Notes: a model not told the origin generated them from the letters alone. A stretch of DNA of 64,000 nucleotides from Brucella tritici (GCF_008932295.1 NZ_WBWA01000005.1:62001-126000), one strand, 5' to 3'; shown: positions 1 to 8,678, counted from the first letter of the stretch. Program-made: numbers and translations.

Positions 1-445
1 CTTCCTTCAAGCCTTCATTGGCAATCTGCATCGATTGCGCAAGACCCTGAAGACTTTGTTCCAGAAGGGCTGGATTGCGTTCGGCTTCTGGCAATCGGAT
101 CAAGTGTTTCATCACGTTGCTGAAATTGGTGTAGAAGGATGAGGACGCCCAATCCATCCACTTTTCGGCCTGCGCACGCTTGGCCGCGTCTTCGATCCAC
201 AGCGTCTCCTTGCCGTAAGCTGCTGCAAGATAACGCGTGATGGTGTTGGATTCCCACAGCACTGTGCCGCCATCTTCCAGCAAGGGGATCAGCCCATTCG
301 GATTGCGGGCAAGGTAGGCCGGGTCTTTCAGTCCGCCGAACTGGCCGCCGACATCGATCTGTTCATAGTCGAGATTAAGTTCGCGCGCTGTCCAGAGCGC
401 CTTCTTCACATTGGTGGAATTGATACGACCCCAGATTTTCAGCAT
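1..445 (-). CDS. Glutathione S-transferase family protein (partial)
   Basis: The reading frame starts at an ATG at 445 and runs off the window at position 1, leaving about 148 N-terminal residues. It opens with MLKIWGRINSTNVKKALW, the beta-alpha start of the thioredoxin fold with an N-S-T-N segment where GSTs carry their catalytic Ser or Thr. The cis-proline loop NPNGLIPLL and the glutathione-contact motif ESNTITRYLA follow at roughly residues 49 and 65, and then the start of the helical C-terminal domain. Such enzymes conjugate or reduce electrophiles with glutathione in the cytosol. The substrate cannot be told. It is the first gene left of a repeat cluster and need not be co-transcribed with the transporter at 658-3167. 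Confidence 0.85.
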   Translation of the reverse strand, partial: MLKIWGRINSTNVKKALWTARELNLDYEQIDVGGQFGGLKDPAYLARNPNGLIPLLEDGGTVLWESNTITRYLAAAYGKETLWIEDAAKRAQAEKWMDWASSSFYTNFSNVMKHLIRLPEAERNPALLEQSLQGLAQSMQIANEGLKE

Positions 446-552
446 GACTCAACCTGTTACATTACTGTTGGAAGCTGCATTCTAAACAGATCGCCCCCGG
501 AAGCCGCAAGGCTGCCGAGGGCGATATTTCGAGTTTTTGCGGTTCAGGGATT

Positions 553-598
553 TCTAGAGCGCGTTGCGTTTAATGGAATTCATAGCGCTCGCTCTAGA
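553..598. repeat. Family C dispersed palindrome (copy C3)
   Basis: Terminal inverted arms TCTAGAGCG (553-561) and CGCTCTAGA (590-598) enclose about 28 bp. The arms match the TTAGAGC/GCTCTAA ends of elements at 10170, 28319 and 54757. It lies in the gap between the GST gene and the permease gene, next to a second repeat at 613-660. No gene is visible in 446-657. Confidence 0.6.
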
Positions 599-612
599 TT
601 CTTTTAATTGCC

Positions 613-660
613 GCATGTTCGCGAACGCTAAATGAATCCATTTAGCTGCGACATGCTTTA
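613..660 (-). repeat. Family A-like dispersed repeat containing a stop codon
   Basis: Arms GCATGT (613-618) and ACATGC (651-656) enclose an inner hairpin GCTAAATG/CATTTAGC (627-634 and 639-646) with a 4-nt loop AATC. Read on the minus strand it begins TAAAGCATGTCGC. The TAA is the stop codon of the permease gene at 658, so the element starts exactly where the gene ends, as family A copies do at fumA and clpX. Confidence 0.55.
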
Positions 661-1491
661 GCGAACGAGATGCCGGGTGAGGCGTCGCTCAAGAAAGTCC
701 CAGATGTGCCGCAGGCATTCTACGATCAGCAAATAGATGACCGCAGCCCAGAGATAAGTCTGGAAGTCGAATGTCCGAGAATAGGCACGGCGCGTTTCAC
801 CCATCAGATCAAGCACGGTGATGATAGCCACGATAGCCGATCCCTTGATCATCAGGATGATTTCATTGCCGTAAGGACGCAATGCCACGATAAGTGCCTG
901 CGGAAGAATAACCTTCCAGAAGGTTACGCGCTTGGAAATACCAAGTGCCGCAGCACCTTCCCATTGGCCCTGAGCCACGCTCTGGATAGCGCCGCGCAGG
1001 ATTTCAGCCTGATAGGCTGCCGTGTTGAGCGAAAACGCCAGAATGGCGCAGTTCCACGCATCGCGGAAAAACACCCAGAGCCCGATGCTTTCAAGAAACG
1101 GACGGAAAGTGCCAAAGCCGTAATAGATAAGGAATGTCTGCGCCAGCAGCGGCGTGCCGCGGAAGAAATAGACATAGCCGAAAGCTATTCCGCGCAGCCA
1201 CCGATTATTGGACATGCGCGCAGCCGTGATGGGCAGCGAGAGCAGGGCGCCTATGACAATCGATACGGCAACCAGTTTCAGCGTTATCAGAAGCCCGGAC
1301 CAATAGCGTGGTCCATAGGTTTCAAACAGATCGATACGCCATGCATTGTAGAGATAGATCGCAAGGCCAGCGAACAGAAGAAACCAGAGAGCGACGATGA
1401 TATGGCCGGCAACGCGCATCCGCGTCCATTGCCTGACCACTGGCGGCGGAGCCATAGCGGGAATAGTCGTATTGGAGACCGTCTGGCTCAT
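658..1491 (-). CDS. Polar amino acid ABC transporter permease (HisM/ArtM type)
   Basis: 277-residue inner membrane permease of the His/Glu/Gln/Arg/opine family. After an N-terminal cytoplasmic stretch it has several hydrophobic helices. The EAA loop, EGAAALGISKRVTFWKVILP, sits at about residues 178-197 and docks to the ATPase. I start it at the ATG at 1491, 1 nt after the upstream permease stop (1493-1495). A longer frame reaches 1539 but would overlap that gene. It is the last gene of the binding protein-permease-permease unit, and no ATP-binding subunit gene follows in the window. Its stop codon lies in a dispersed repeat. Confidence 0.88.
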   Translation of the reverse strand: MSQTVSNTTIPAMAPPPVVRQWTRMRVAGHIIVALWFLLFAGLAIYLYNAWRIDLFETYGPRYWSGLLITLKLVAVSIVIGALLSLPITAARMSNNRWLRGIAFGYVYFFRGTPLLAQTFLIYYGFGTFRPFLESIGLWVFFRDAWNCAILAFSLNTAAYQAEILRGAIQSVAQGQWEGAAALGISKRVTFWKVILPQALIVALRPYGNEIILMIKGSAIVAIITVLDLMGETRRAYSRTFDFQTYLWAAVIYLLIVECLRHIWDFLERRLTRHLVR

Positions 1492-1492
1492 A

Positions 1493-2215
1493 TCATGCAC
1501 CTCGCGAACGGTTGGCGCCCGCATCGGCCCAGCGGGCAATGCGATCGATGAAGTAGGAGGAGATGATTGCGAGAACCAGATAGAGCAGGCAGGCTATGCC
1601 GAAGAACAGAAACGGTTCCTTGGTCACACGTGCCGCAATGGAGGTCTGCCGCAGAATATCGGACAAAGTGATGACCGAAACCAGCGACGTATCCTTGAGC
1701 AAAACAAGCCACAGATTGGCAAGGCCGGGCAGGGCGATGCGGATCAATTGGGGCAGGATGACCTTGCGCATGGTCTGCCAGTGCGACAGGCCAACCGCAT
1801 ATCCGCCTTCATATTGCCCGCGCGGGATCGCACGGAATGCCGAAAGGAAGACCTCGCTCGAATAGGACGAGAAGACGAAACCCAGCGCGACCATACCCGC
1901 GCCGAACGCATTGATTTCGACATTGGCCTCAATACCAAACAGACTCAAAAGCCGCTGAAGGCCGAGCGATGCGCCGAAATAAACGAGAAAGAGGGTTAGA
2001 AGCTCGGGCAAGCCACGGAAGATCGTGGTGTAAATGTTTGAAGCGAGCCTAATCGATGGTTCGCTGGATTGTTTGCCGATGGCAACCAGAAAACCCAAAG
2101 CAAGACCGACGGGAAGTGTAGCGAGAGCCAGCGAGACGGTAACCAGAAGGCCCCAGGCAATACTTGCGCCCCAACCGTCGGGACCGAAACTCAACAAAGT
2201 GGCGTAGTGTTCCAT
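1493..2215 (-). CDS. Polar amino acid ABC transporter permease (HisQ/ArtQ type)
   Basis: 240-residue membrane permease, partner of the permease at 658-1491 in a heterodimeric channel. Hydrophobic helices are spread over the whole length. The EAA coupling motif EGGYAVGLSHWQTMRKVILP lies at about residues 137-156. The start at 2215 gives MEHYATLLSFGPDGWG, a typical short N terminus for this family. The gene is separated from the upstream binding protein gene by 145 nt with a stem-loop at 2313-2344 and is almost contiguous with the next permease, which suggests one operon with less permease than binding protein. Confidence 0.88.
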   Translation of the reverse strand: MEHYATLLSFGPDGWGASIAWGLLVTVSLALATLPVGLALGFLVAIGKQSSEPSIRLASNIYTTIFRGLPELLTLFLVYFGASLGLQRLLSLFGIEANVEINAFGAGMVALGFVFSSYSSEVFLSAFRAIPRGQYEGGYAVGLSHWQTMRKVILPQLIRIALPGLANLWLVLLKDTSLVSVITLSDILRQTSIAARVTKEPFLFFGIACLLYLVLAIISSYFIDRIARWADAGANRSRGA

Positions 2216-2312
2216 GCGCCTATTCTTTTTCCTTAAGGCATTTGCCTATCTTTTTATCGCCTGCGAGAACTGGCCCGGCAAGGCTTTGTGCGGCATGCCC
2301 GTACAAATGTTT

Positions 2313-2344
2313 TGCGCCGATTTGCGGGAAAGCAAACCGGCGCA
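2313..2344 (-). promoter_or_regulatory. Intercistronic stem-loop between binding protein and permease genes
   Basis: TGCGCCG (2313-2319) pairs with CGGCGCA (2338-2344), continued by TTTGC/GCAAA across one mismatch, with a 6-nt loop. It lies just after the binding protein stop codon and has no T-run. Such hairpins after binding protein genes commonly protect the upstream mRNA or reduce read-through. That role here is inferred. Confidence 0.5.
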
Positions 2345-2360
2345 TAGGTGTCAGTTTTGA

Positions 2361-3167
2361 TTAATTTTCGGCGCCGTAAGCATCGAAGTCAAAGTACTTG
2401 TCGTTGACTTCCTTGTACTTGCCGTTCGCGCGGATCGCCTTGATGGCCGCGTTGAACTTTTCAACCAGCTCCGGACGGCCCTTCTTGAACGCAACGCCAG
2501 CGCCCGGACCATGGATTTCGATAACCGGCGGGAAGGTGCCGACCATCTTGCAGCATGCGCCATCAGGCGTCTTCAGCCATTCGGCCAGCGTCACGCTATC
2601 GTCGTTGACGGCGTCGAGGCGACCATTGGCGAGATCGAGACGATATTCCTCAGCGGTCGGATAAGCCTTGATCGTGCTGTCGGTAAAGGTCTTTTCCGAA
2701 TAGTTGGCGTGCGTCGTGGAAACCTGAACGCCAATGGTTTTGCCAGCGAGGTCTTCCTTGGTCACACCCTTGATGTCGGTGTCCTTCGGAGCGGCAATGC
2801 CGGGAGGCGTGTTGTAATATTTGTTGGAGAAGTCAACCTGCTTCTTACGCTCGTCCGTGATGGACATGGAGGCGATGAAGGCATCGAACTTGCCAGCCTG
2901 AAGGGCGGGAATGGCGCCGTCCCATTCCTGGGTGACGAATTCGCACTGCGCCTTCATTTCATCGCAAAGCGCCTTGGCAATATCGACGTCGAAGCCCGAG
3001 AGGGTGCCGTCCGGCTTGATGAAGTTGAAGGGAGGATAGGCGCCTTCGGTGCCGATCTTGAGCTTGAGCTGCTCTTCTGCATTTGCAACACCGGCAGTCA
3101 TGCTGCCGATTGTGATTGCCAGCGCAGCAACAGATGCCGCAGCGGCGATACGCTTGAATACGCGCAT
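2361..3167 (-). CDS. Periplasmic amino acid-binding protein (HisJ/ArgT type), copy 1
   Basis: 268-residue solute-binding protein of the SBP_bac_3 family. A signal peptide ends at ANA, residue 30. The mature protein starts EEQLKLKIGTEGAYPPFNF and carries the family landmarks GFDVDIAKALC and QEWDGAIPALQAGKFDA. The Arg-Asp pattern in MANGRLDAVNDD-like sequence near residue 190 and the DGACCKMVG segment are shared with lysine/arginine/ornithine and histidine binders. It feeds the two permeases downstream. A second protein of the same length and clearly high identity is encoded at 22774-23580. The ligand is probably a basic amino acid or opine but is not proven by the sequence. Confidence 0.9.
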   Translation of the reverse strand: MRVFKRIAAAASVAALAITIGSMTAGVANAEEQLKLKIGTEGAYPPFNFIKPDGTLSGFDVDIAKALCDEMKAQCEFVTQEWDGAIPALQAGKFDAFIASMSITDERKKQVDFSNKYYNTPPGIAAPKDTDIKGVTKEDLAGKTIGVQVSTTHANYSEKTFTDSTIKAYPTAEEYRLDLANGRLDAVNDDSVTLAEWLKTPDGACCKMVGTFPPVIEIHGPGAGVAFKKGRPELVEKFNAAIKAIRANGKYKEVNDKYFDFDAYGAEN

Positions 3168-3510
3168 TTTTAGTCCTCTCGTTTTGTTCTGGCTGGTTCC
3201 CTGATTATTTCTTCTGGTTCAGCCGCTTAAGGGGTAGTCACGACCGTGAAACTTTAAATTGCACGTTTGGTAGTGGTTTCCCCCGGCCACTACCAATAGA
3301 TGGTTGAGCCGATCATGCGCAATATTTTTTCGCGCTTCCATCCCCACCATCAAATCTGACAACGATATTCCCACCATTTTGAGACGATTGGCAAGATGGT
3401 CTACGTAATTAAATTGTGTCTCTCAAGGGTGGATTTCTCGGCGTTTTCAGCAGAGCTTTGCCAGAGTATGGGGAATTGTTTCGTAAAATAGGGTAATTAT
3501 AGAGAATCTC
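3168..3510. other. Intergenic leader region with a strong hairpin at 3267-3296
   Basis: There is no gene in these 343 bases. TTGGTAGTGG (3267-3276) pairs with CCACTACCAA (3287-3296) around a 10-nt C-rich loop. It sits about 100 nt upstream of the binding protein start on the minus strand, so it may be in its 5' leader. I cannot assign a promoter with confidence. The rest is AT-rich without further structure. Confidence 0.4.
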
Positions 3511-4014
3511 TCAAAGACCCATCTGACCTTCGATGAAATCGGCTATTTGCTCGATATCGTCAATGCCGAACACCGGCACGTTTTCGCCGGGTTGGGGCTG
3601 GTCGCTGGCAATGGCGACAATGGCAGGATCGTCGGTCGAGAGCGGTGGTCCGGCACGGCCAGCTTCGCGACGCAGTTCGATTTTCTTGTGCGTCTCGCGT
3701 TTGTAGCCTTCGACAAGAATCAGATCGCAAGGCGCCAGCTTGGCCGCAATCTCCCACAGAGAAGGTTCTTCCTCGCCCAAGCCTTCGTGCATGATTGCGT
3801 AGCGTTGCGACGAGACGATAGCCACCTCTGCTGCTCCGGCCTTTCGATGACGCCAGGAATCGGTGCCTTCATGGTCGATATCGAAATTATGATGGGCATG
3901 CTTGATGGTGGCGATGCGGTATCCGCGTGCCGTAAGACATGCCACCAGACGTTCGGTCATCGTCGTCTTGCCGGAGTTTTTCCAGCCTGTGATGCCGAAC
4001 AGTTTCTGGTTCAT
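3511..4014 (-). CDS. mobB: Molybdopterin-guanine dinucleotide biosynthesis protein B
   Basis: 167-residue P-loop GTP-binding protein that assists MobA in attaching GMP to molybdopterin. The Walker A motif GWKNSGKTTMTERL starts at residue 10, followed by IATIKHAHHNFDIDHEGTDS, the family hallmark with the His/Asp cluster. LILVEGYKRE serves as the Walker B region. It overlaps mobA by 4 nt (mobA stop and mobB ATG), which indicates translational coupling. It is last in the EamA-mobA-mobB unit on the minus strand. Confidence 0.93.
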   Translation of the reverse strand: MNQKLFGITGWKNSGKTTMTERLVACLTARGYRIATIKHAHHNFDIDHEGTDSWRHRKAGAAEVAIVSSQRYAIMHEGLGEEEPSLWEIAAKLAPCDLILVEGYKRETHKKIELRREAGRAGPPLSTDDPAIVAIASDQPQPGENVPVFGIDDIEQIADFIEGQMGL

Positions 4015-4643
4015 TCCATTGCCTCAGCCAGTATTCGGGCGGCAACGAGGTCGTCGGGCCGGTTGATGTTGAAGAACGGATCATATGTTTCGGGACTATC
4101 GCCAACGAAGGCAAGCGGAAAATCGACGGTCTCAAACCCGATCTGCTCGGCAAATGCGAAGACGCTGGCCCTGCTGGTGCCGGCGAGCCAGGCCGCGAGT
4201 TCGTCGGCCAGCCCAGTTTCCCACAGGCCAAAAATCGGATGGACCCGGTTACGGGAACTGGCGAGAACGACGCGCGCTCCGGTTTCGTTCCGACGTGAAA
4301 GAAGGCGGCCAGTGAGGTCGTGGGGCAGGAATGGCGTATCCGCAGCTGTCGTCAGCAGCAGCGAGGCTCCCTGCGCCTGCGTCAGCGCAGTCAGAATGCC
4401 GACCAGCGGACCGCCATGCTTCGTGGGCAGGTCCTTGATCACCGACACGCCGAGATCAGTCAGGCGGGGATCATCGCTATTCGCATTGATGACCAGAGTG
4501 TCGACCTGCGGTTTGATCCTTCTGGCGACGTGGGAAATGATGGTGCCAGTGCTGCCGAGAGGCTGAAGGAATTTGTCACCTGCAACGCCGCCTTCCTGCA
4601 TGCGGCTTGAAAGCCCTCCTGCGATGATGGCGCCTGCAATCAT
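4011..4643 (-). CDS. mobA: Molybdenum cofactor guanylyltransferase
   Basis: 210-residue nucleotidyltransferase that makes Mo-bis(MGD) or MGD from GTP and Mo-molybdopterin. The N-terminal signature AGAIIAGGLSSRM contains the GTP-binding glycine-rich loop, and the metal-binding DTPF lies in TTAADTPFLPHDL near residue 102. Length agrees with the family (about 190-220). It overlaps the preceding EamA gene by 4 nt and mobB by 4 nt, so the three are one translational unit. The pair implies molybdoenzymes of the DMSO reductase type elsewhere in the genome. Confidence 0.93.
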   Translation of the reverse strand: MIAGAIIAGGLSSRMQEGGVAGDKFLQPLGSTGTIISHVARRIKPQVDTLVINANSDDPRLTDLGVSVIKDLPTKHGGPLVGILTALTQAQGASLLLTTAADTPFLPHDLTGRLLSRRNETGARVVLASSRNRVHPIFGLWETGLADELAAWLAGTSRASVFAFAEQIGFETVDFPLAFVGDSPETYDPFFNINRPDDLVAARILAEAME

Positions 4644-5563
4644 GATGGTTCCACGCCGGTCGGGATCGTCGCAAGCGTGCTCTTGTTGCGCTCCCGCTTC
4701 TTCAGCACATTCTCGCGATAAACCATATAGACGCCGCTCCCGACCACCAGAATCGATCCCGCTATCATATACATGTCAGGCGCTTCGCCAAAAACCAGCG
4801 TGCTGAGGCCGATTGCCCATAGCAGGCTGGAATAGCGGAACGGTGACACGAACGACACCTCACCCTCGCGCATGGCAAGAATGATGAAGTGATATCCGAC
4901 GAGAAGGAGAACTGCCGCGACGGCTGCAGCACCAATTACGGTTATTCCAACGGGCTGCCACCCGCCTAAAGGAGCGGTCAGCGCACCGCCGGTCAGCGTT
5001 ATGGCAATCGACGTCACGGTGGAGAGAAAGAGCGTAGGTACGTGCTTGGGCACGCGGCGGGTGGCAATGTCCCGCGTGGCGGCAAAACCTACGCTGGCAA
5101 GAAGGACTGCAATGGCAACAAGGCTTGCAGCGCCATCTGTTCCCGGTCGGATGATGATGAGAACCCCGACAAGGCCGACAAGAATACAGGACCAGCGGCG
5201 CCAGCCCACTTTTTCCTTGAGGAACAGTGCTGCTCCCAGCGTGACGACGAGCGGCGTTGCCTGAAAGACAGCCGAACAGAATGCCTGTGAGAGATGACCG
5301 AGGGAATAAATATAGGTGATTGTGGCGACAACTTCCCCCGCAACACGCAAGACGGTCATCTTTTCTAGCGAAAGACTGCGCAATGCGCCATGGCGCCAGG
5401 CCAGCAAACCGATCAGAACCGTTGCGAATATGCCTCGGATCAGCATGTACTGTCCGCTGTTCATCTCGGTCAGGAGGTATTTTGTGATCGTATCGCCGAT
5501 GGTAAAGGTCCCCATGGCGAGAAGCATGAAAATACTTGCGCGAAAATTTGCTGACTGCGGCAC
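4640..5563 (-). CDS. EamA/DMT-superfamily transporter
   Basis: 307-residue polytopic membrane protein with about ten hydrophobic helices in two EamA repeats. Landmarks are GDTITKYLLTEMNSGQYMLIRGIFA near residue 22 and LWAIGLSTLVFGEAPDMYMIAGSILVVGSGV near 255. Members export amino acids or other small molecules across the inner membrane. The substrate is unknown here. The gene ends inside the mobA start codon (4-nt overlap), so it is co-translated with mobAB. Whether that reflects function or only operon economy is open. Confidence 0.85.
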   Translation of the reverse strand: MPQSANFRASIFMLLAMGTFTIGDTITKYLLTEMNSGQYMLIRGIFATVLIGLLAWRHGALRSLSLEKMTVLRVAGEVVATITYIYSLGHLSQAFCSAVFQATPLVVTLGAALFLKEKVGWRRWSCILVGLVGVLIIIRPGTDGAASLVAIAVLLASVGFAATRDIATRRVPKHVPTLFLSTVTSIAITLTGGALTAPLGGWQPVGITVIGAAAVAAVLLLVGYHFIILAMREGEVSFVSPFRYSSLLWAIGLSTLVFGEAPDMYMIAGSILVVGSGVYMVYRENVLKKRERNKSTLATIPTGVEPS

Positions 5564-5668
5564 GATACAGAATCCAGTTTAGGCACTAAGCCATGCAACT
5601 GCATACCGTTTTAAAGTCGATCTCGCGACAATTATTTCAGGCCGTCAGCTTTTTTAAGTATAAACGGC

Positions 5669-6706
5669 TCAGCCGCCGGTAAGACTCATGTGGCGAGCGA
5701 CCGCAGGGCGATTGTGATCGCGGTCAATGATGAAATCATGGCCTTTCGGCTTGCGCGAAATAGCTTCATCAATGGCCTGGTTGAGCAGCAGGTCGCTTTC
5801 GCTTTCCCGCAAGGCCTTGCGCAGATCGGCATCATCGTTCTGGCCGAGGCACATATAGAGCATGCCGGTGCAGGTAAGCCGGACGCGGTTGCAACTTTCG
5901 CAGAAATTATGCGTCATCGGCGTGATGAAACCGAGCCGGCCACCCGTTTCGGCAATCGTCACATAGCGTGCAGGGCCGCCAGTGCGGTAAGGAATGTCGG
6001 ATAGCGTGAATTGCTGCGAGAGGTCCTCGCGCACCTGCGAGAGCGGCAGATATTGATCGGTGCGGTCAAACTCGATTTCGCCCATGGGCATCGTTTCGAT
6101 AAGCGTCATATCCATGCCGCGGCCATGCGCCCAGCGGATCAGCTCGGGAATCTCATGGTCGTTGAAATCCTTCAACGCGACCGCATTGATCTTTACGCTG
6201 ATGCCGGCACGCTGTGCAGCTTCGATGCCTTCAAGAACGCGAGCGAGGTCGCCCCAGCGGGTAATCTGATGAAATTTTTCAGGATCGAGCGTATCCAGCG
6301 AGACGTTGATACGTCGTATCCCGCATTCCGCGAGTTCTTCGGCAAAGCGCGAAAGCTGCGATCCGTTCGTGGTGAGAGTCAATTCATCCAGCGCACCTGA
6401 TTTCAGATGACGCGAAAGCTGCCGGATCAGGTGCATGATATTCTTGCGCACCAATGGTTCGCCACCGGTCAGGCGCAGTTTCCTGACACCCTTTTCGATA
6501 AAGGCGGTGCAGAGCCGGTCCAGTTCCTCAAGCGTCAGCAGGTCCTTCTTGGGCAGGAACGTCATATGTTCCGCCATGCAATAGGTGCAGCGGAAATCAC
6601 AGCGATCCGTCACTGAAACGCGAAGATAGGTAATGGCACGCCCGAAAGGATCAATCATGGGTCCAGTCGGGGAAACAAGTGGCCGGGCTTGGTTTGTGTA
6701 CATCAT
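5669..6706 (-). CDS. moaA: GTP 3',8-cyclase (radical SAM)
   Basis: 345-residue first enzyme of molybdenum cofactor synthesis, converting GTP to 3',8-cyclo-7,8-dihydro-GTP. The radical SAM cluster motif is CDFRCTYC near residue 36. The SAM-binding segment is [13 protein letters not shown], and the second 4Fe-4S site uses Cys in [20 protein letters not shown]. The C terminus MSLTGG ends in the Gly-Gly needed for catalysis. Two adjacent ATGs occur at 6706 and 6703, and a further ATG at 6658 ([13 protein letters not shown]) is also plausible because no strong ribosome site marks any of them. It lies 105 nt upstream of the EamA-mobAB unit in the same direction. Confidence 0.95.
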   Translation of the reverse strand: MMYTNQARPLVSPTGPMIDPFGRAITYLRVSVTDRCDFRCTYCMAEHMTFLPKKDLLTLEELDRLCTAFIEKGVRKLRLTGGEPLVRKNIMHLIRQLSRHLKSGALDELTLTTNGSQLSRFAEELAECGIRRINVSLDTLDPEKFHQITRWGDLARVLEGIEAAQRAGISVKINAVALKDFNDHEIPELIRWAHGRGMDMTLIETMPMGEIEFDRTDQYLPLSQVREDLSQQFTLSDIPYRTGGPARYVTIAETGGRLGFITPMTHNFCESCNRVRLTCTGMLYMCLGQNDDADLRKALRESESDLLLNQAIDEAISRKPKGHDFIIDRDHNRPAVARHMSLTGG

Positions 6707-6887
6707 TAAGCCGTTGTTTCCACAGGATGCGGAGGAATATCCGCGTCATCTGACTAGAAATAGGATCTGCGAGCCTCAATGTCCAGTTTCACGCGCGCGA
6801 AGCTCTTTCAATAATACCCGCGACTATTGCGATATTTTAACGCGGGGCCTATCAAAAGCTGACAAAGAACCAAGCTGGAGAATGGTG

Positions 6888-7247
6888 ATGAGTGAGGTCT
6901 GGCCGACTGAGTTGCGTGTTTCGCACGACCGCAAACTGCTGACTGTGGCGTTCGACGATGGCCAGAAATTCGAGCTGACCGCCGAGCTGTTGCGTGTTCT
7001 GTCGCCTTCGGCAGAAGTGCAGGGGCATTCGCCGGAACAGCGCATAACGGTCGGTGGCAAGCGAAATGTCGAAATCATGAAGATGGAGCCAGTCGGCAAT
7101 TACGCCGTCCGCATAACATTCGACGATATGCACGATACCGGCCTGTTTTCGTGGACCTATCTTCACAAGCTCGGCACGGAGAAGGACAGCTTGTGGCAAA
7201 CCTATCTCGATGAGCTTGCCGAAAAAGGCCTGAAGCGGGATCGTTGA
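6888..7247 (+). CDS. DUF971 (GBBH-like N-terminal) domain protein
   Basis: 119-residue protein made of one DUF971/GBBH-like N-terminal domain. Visible landmarks are WPTELRVSHDRKLLTVAFDDGQ, LRVLSPSAEVQGHSP, and VGNYAVRITFDDMHDTGLFSWTYLH. Such small proteins are linked by homology to Fe-S or molybdenum metabolism, and the gene is divergent from moaA, but no reaction is known. I choose the ATG at 6888: GGAG at 6877-6880 is 7 nt before it, while the ATG at 6882 would be 1 nt away. An open frame extends back to 6633 but lacks family similarity. It converges with the MarR gene. Confidence 0.85.
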   Translation: MSEVWPTELRVSHDRKLLTVAFDDGQKFELTAELLRVLSPSAEVQGHSPEQRITVGGKRNVEIMKMEPVGNYAVRITFDDMHDTGLFSWTYLHKLGTEKDSLWQTYLDELAEKGLKRDR

Positions 7248-7260
7248 TCCCACCTGCCGG

Positions 7261-7725
7261 TCATTCTTTCTCCAGCATTTCGGATATGCGGCGCATCACA
7301 TCGCCCATCGCGTTGCACTGCGCGTTCGTCGATTGCGCCATGACGCGGTCGATCAGGTCGGTATAGATCGTCAGCGCATGTCCCAGAAGCTTTTCGCCCT
7401 TGGCGGTTAGCGTCAGTCGCATCACACGCTTGTCTGCCGGGTCGCCCTCGCGCACCAGCAAGCCGCGCTTTTCAAGCTTTGGTAGCAGCATTGTGATGTT
7501 CGAACGCCCGACGAGAATGCGGCGCGCAAGATCATGCTGGGATTCACCGGGATGACGATAAATATTCATCAGCACATCGAGATCGGCGATCTTGAGATCG
7601 AAAGCCGACAGCCCCTGGGCGAGGGCGCGTTCCACCGCTTTGCCGGCACGCGCAACAGCAATCCAGTTCTTGAAGCGTGGATTGTCCCACGGCAGTTTTT
7701 GAGTCTTGTCTTGCATTTTGTTCAT
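7261..7725 (-). CDS. MarR-family transcriptional regulator
   Basis: 154-residue winged-helix regulator. The DNA-binding core reads SQHDLARRILVGRSNITMLLPKLEKRGLLVREGDPADKRVMRLTLTAKG at about residues 62-110, with the DKR wing typical of MarR. It is divergent from the alpha/beta hydrolase at 7773, and the 47-bp gap holds a dyad TGTTCA-GGAT-TGAACA. It is therefore probably an autorepressor that also controls the hydrolase. The inducing ligand is unknown. The start at 7725 gives MNKMQDKTQ, and a second ATG lies 9 nt further in. Confidence 0.9.
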   Translation of the reverse strand: MNKMQDKTQKLPWDNPRFKNWIAVARAGKAVERALAQGLSAFDLKIADLDVLMNIYRHPGESQHDLARRILVGRSNITMLLPKLEKRGLLVREGDPADKRVMRLTLTAKGEKLLGHALTIYTDLIDRVMAQSTNAQCNAMGDVMRRISEMLEKE

Positions 7726-7740
7726 TCTTGTACAATTATT

Positions 7741-7756
7741 TGTTCAGGATTGAACA
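7741..7756. promoter_or_regulatory. Dyad operator between MarR gene and hydrolase
   Basis: Perfect 6-bp arms TGTTCA (7741-7746) and TGAACA (7751-7756) are separated by GGAT. An 8-bp palindrome TTGTACAA lies beside it at 7728-7735. Both sit in the 47-bp divergent gap, where a MarR dimer would block both genes. Binding by this MarR protein is inferred from position. Confidence 0.55.
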
Positions 7757-7772
7757 TAATTGAGGCCCTGTC

Positions 7773-8678
7773 ATGACATCGATTTCTTTGCAGGTTACGC
7801 GATTCGGTCTGGGTGTGCTTGGCCGCATTGATGCCGACAAGGCAGGTCGCGCCGCGTTCAGGATTTTCTGTCGAACGCCAAGCCGCAAGCCGAAGACCAA
7901 GGCCTATGCCGCGCGGCTTGAACAGGCGAGCAACGAACTCAGCCGGGCAAAGCGGCTCGATCTGATTATAGATCGCGGACTTATCGCCACCTATCAGTTC
8001 GAACCGGACAGCTATGTGGGAAGAACGTCGCTCGTCGTCCATGGCTGGGGATCACGCACTGCGGATATGATGACGATCATTCGCGAGCTTGTTGCGCGTG
8101 GCGAACGGGTTGTTGCCATCGATCTGCCAGGGCATGGCGCATCGGCAGGCCGCACCCTCAACATGATACAGGCCATCGCCGCCGTCGATGTTGCGTGGCG
8201 CCAGTATGGCCCGTTCGATGCGATGATCGGCCACTCGTTCGGCGGGGCGGTCATCGTCAATGCCGCAGCGGGTTCTCTTGGGTGCTACCAGTCACATCGC
8301 CCGGCAAAGCTGGTGACCATTGCTTCCCCGCACTCCATGGCAGGCGTCTTTGACGGTTTCGGCAAAATGCTTGGGCTCGGTCGTGATGTGCGCAACGCAA
8401 TGAAGGAACAAGTCCGTTATATCGCAGCGCGCCCGATCACGGATTTCGACACCGATGTTCATTTGCGGCGTATGACCATTCCAACGCTGGTTATCCATGC
8501 GCATGACGACAAGGAAGTGCCCGCCATCTGCGCGGAAATGGCCGGTAAGGCAGGCTCTCATGTCAAGGTGCACTGGGCCGATGGCCTTGGGCATCGCCGC
8601 ATCATCGCAAGCGCCGACGTGGCATCGCTCGTGGCGGAATATCTTGATGATACCCCGAGGTTAAGGCTGGTTGCCTGA
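7773..8678 (+). CDS. Alpha/beta hydrolase
   Basis: 301-residue alpha/beta-fold hydrolase. VVHGWGSRTADM (oxyanion loop, near residue 88) precedes the nucleophile elbow GHSFGGAVIV (Ser near residue 151). VIHAHDDKEVP holds the acid Asp near 241, and GHRRI the His near 269. There is no signal peptide, so it is cytosolic. GAGG 7 nt before the ATG at 7773 supports the start. It is divergent from a MarR regulator, and its stop abuts the stop of the convergent TetR gene with no gap. Substrate unknown, with esterase or lipase-like activity likely. Confidence 0.88.
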   Translation: MTSISLQVTRFGLGVLGRIDADKAGRAAFRIFCRTPSRKPKTKAYAARLEQASNELSRAKRLDLIIDRGLIATYQFEPDSYVGRTSLVVHGWGSRTADMMTIIRELVARGERVVAIDLPGHGASAGRTLNMIQAIAAVDVAWRQYGPFDAMIGHSFGGAVIVNAAAGSLGCYQSHRPAKLVTIASPHSMAGVFDGFGKMLGLGRDVRNAMKEQVRYIAARPITDFDTDVHLRRMTIPTLVIHAHDDKEVPAICAEMAGKAGSHVKVHWADGLGHRRIIASADVASLVAEYLDDTPRLRLVA

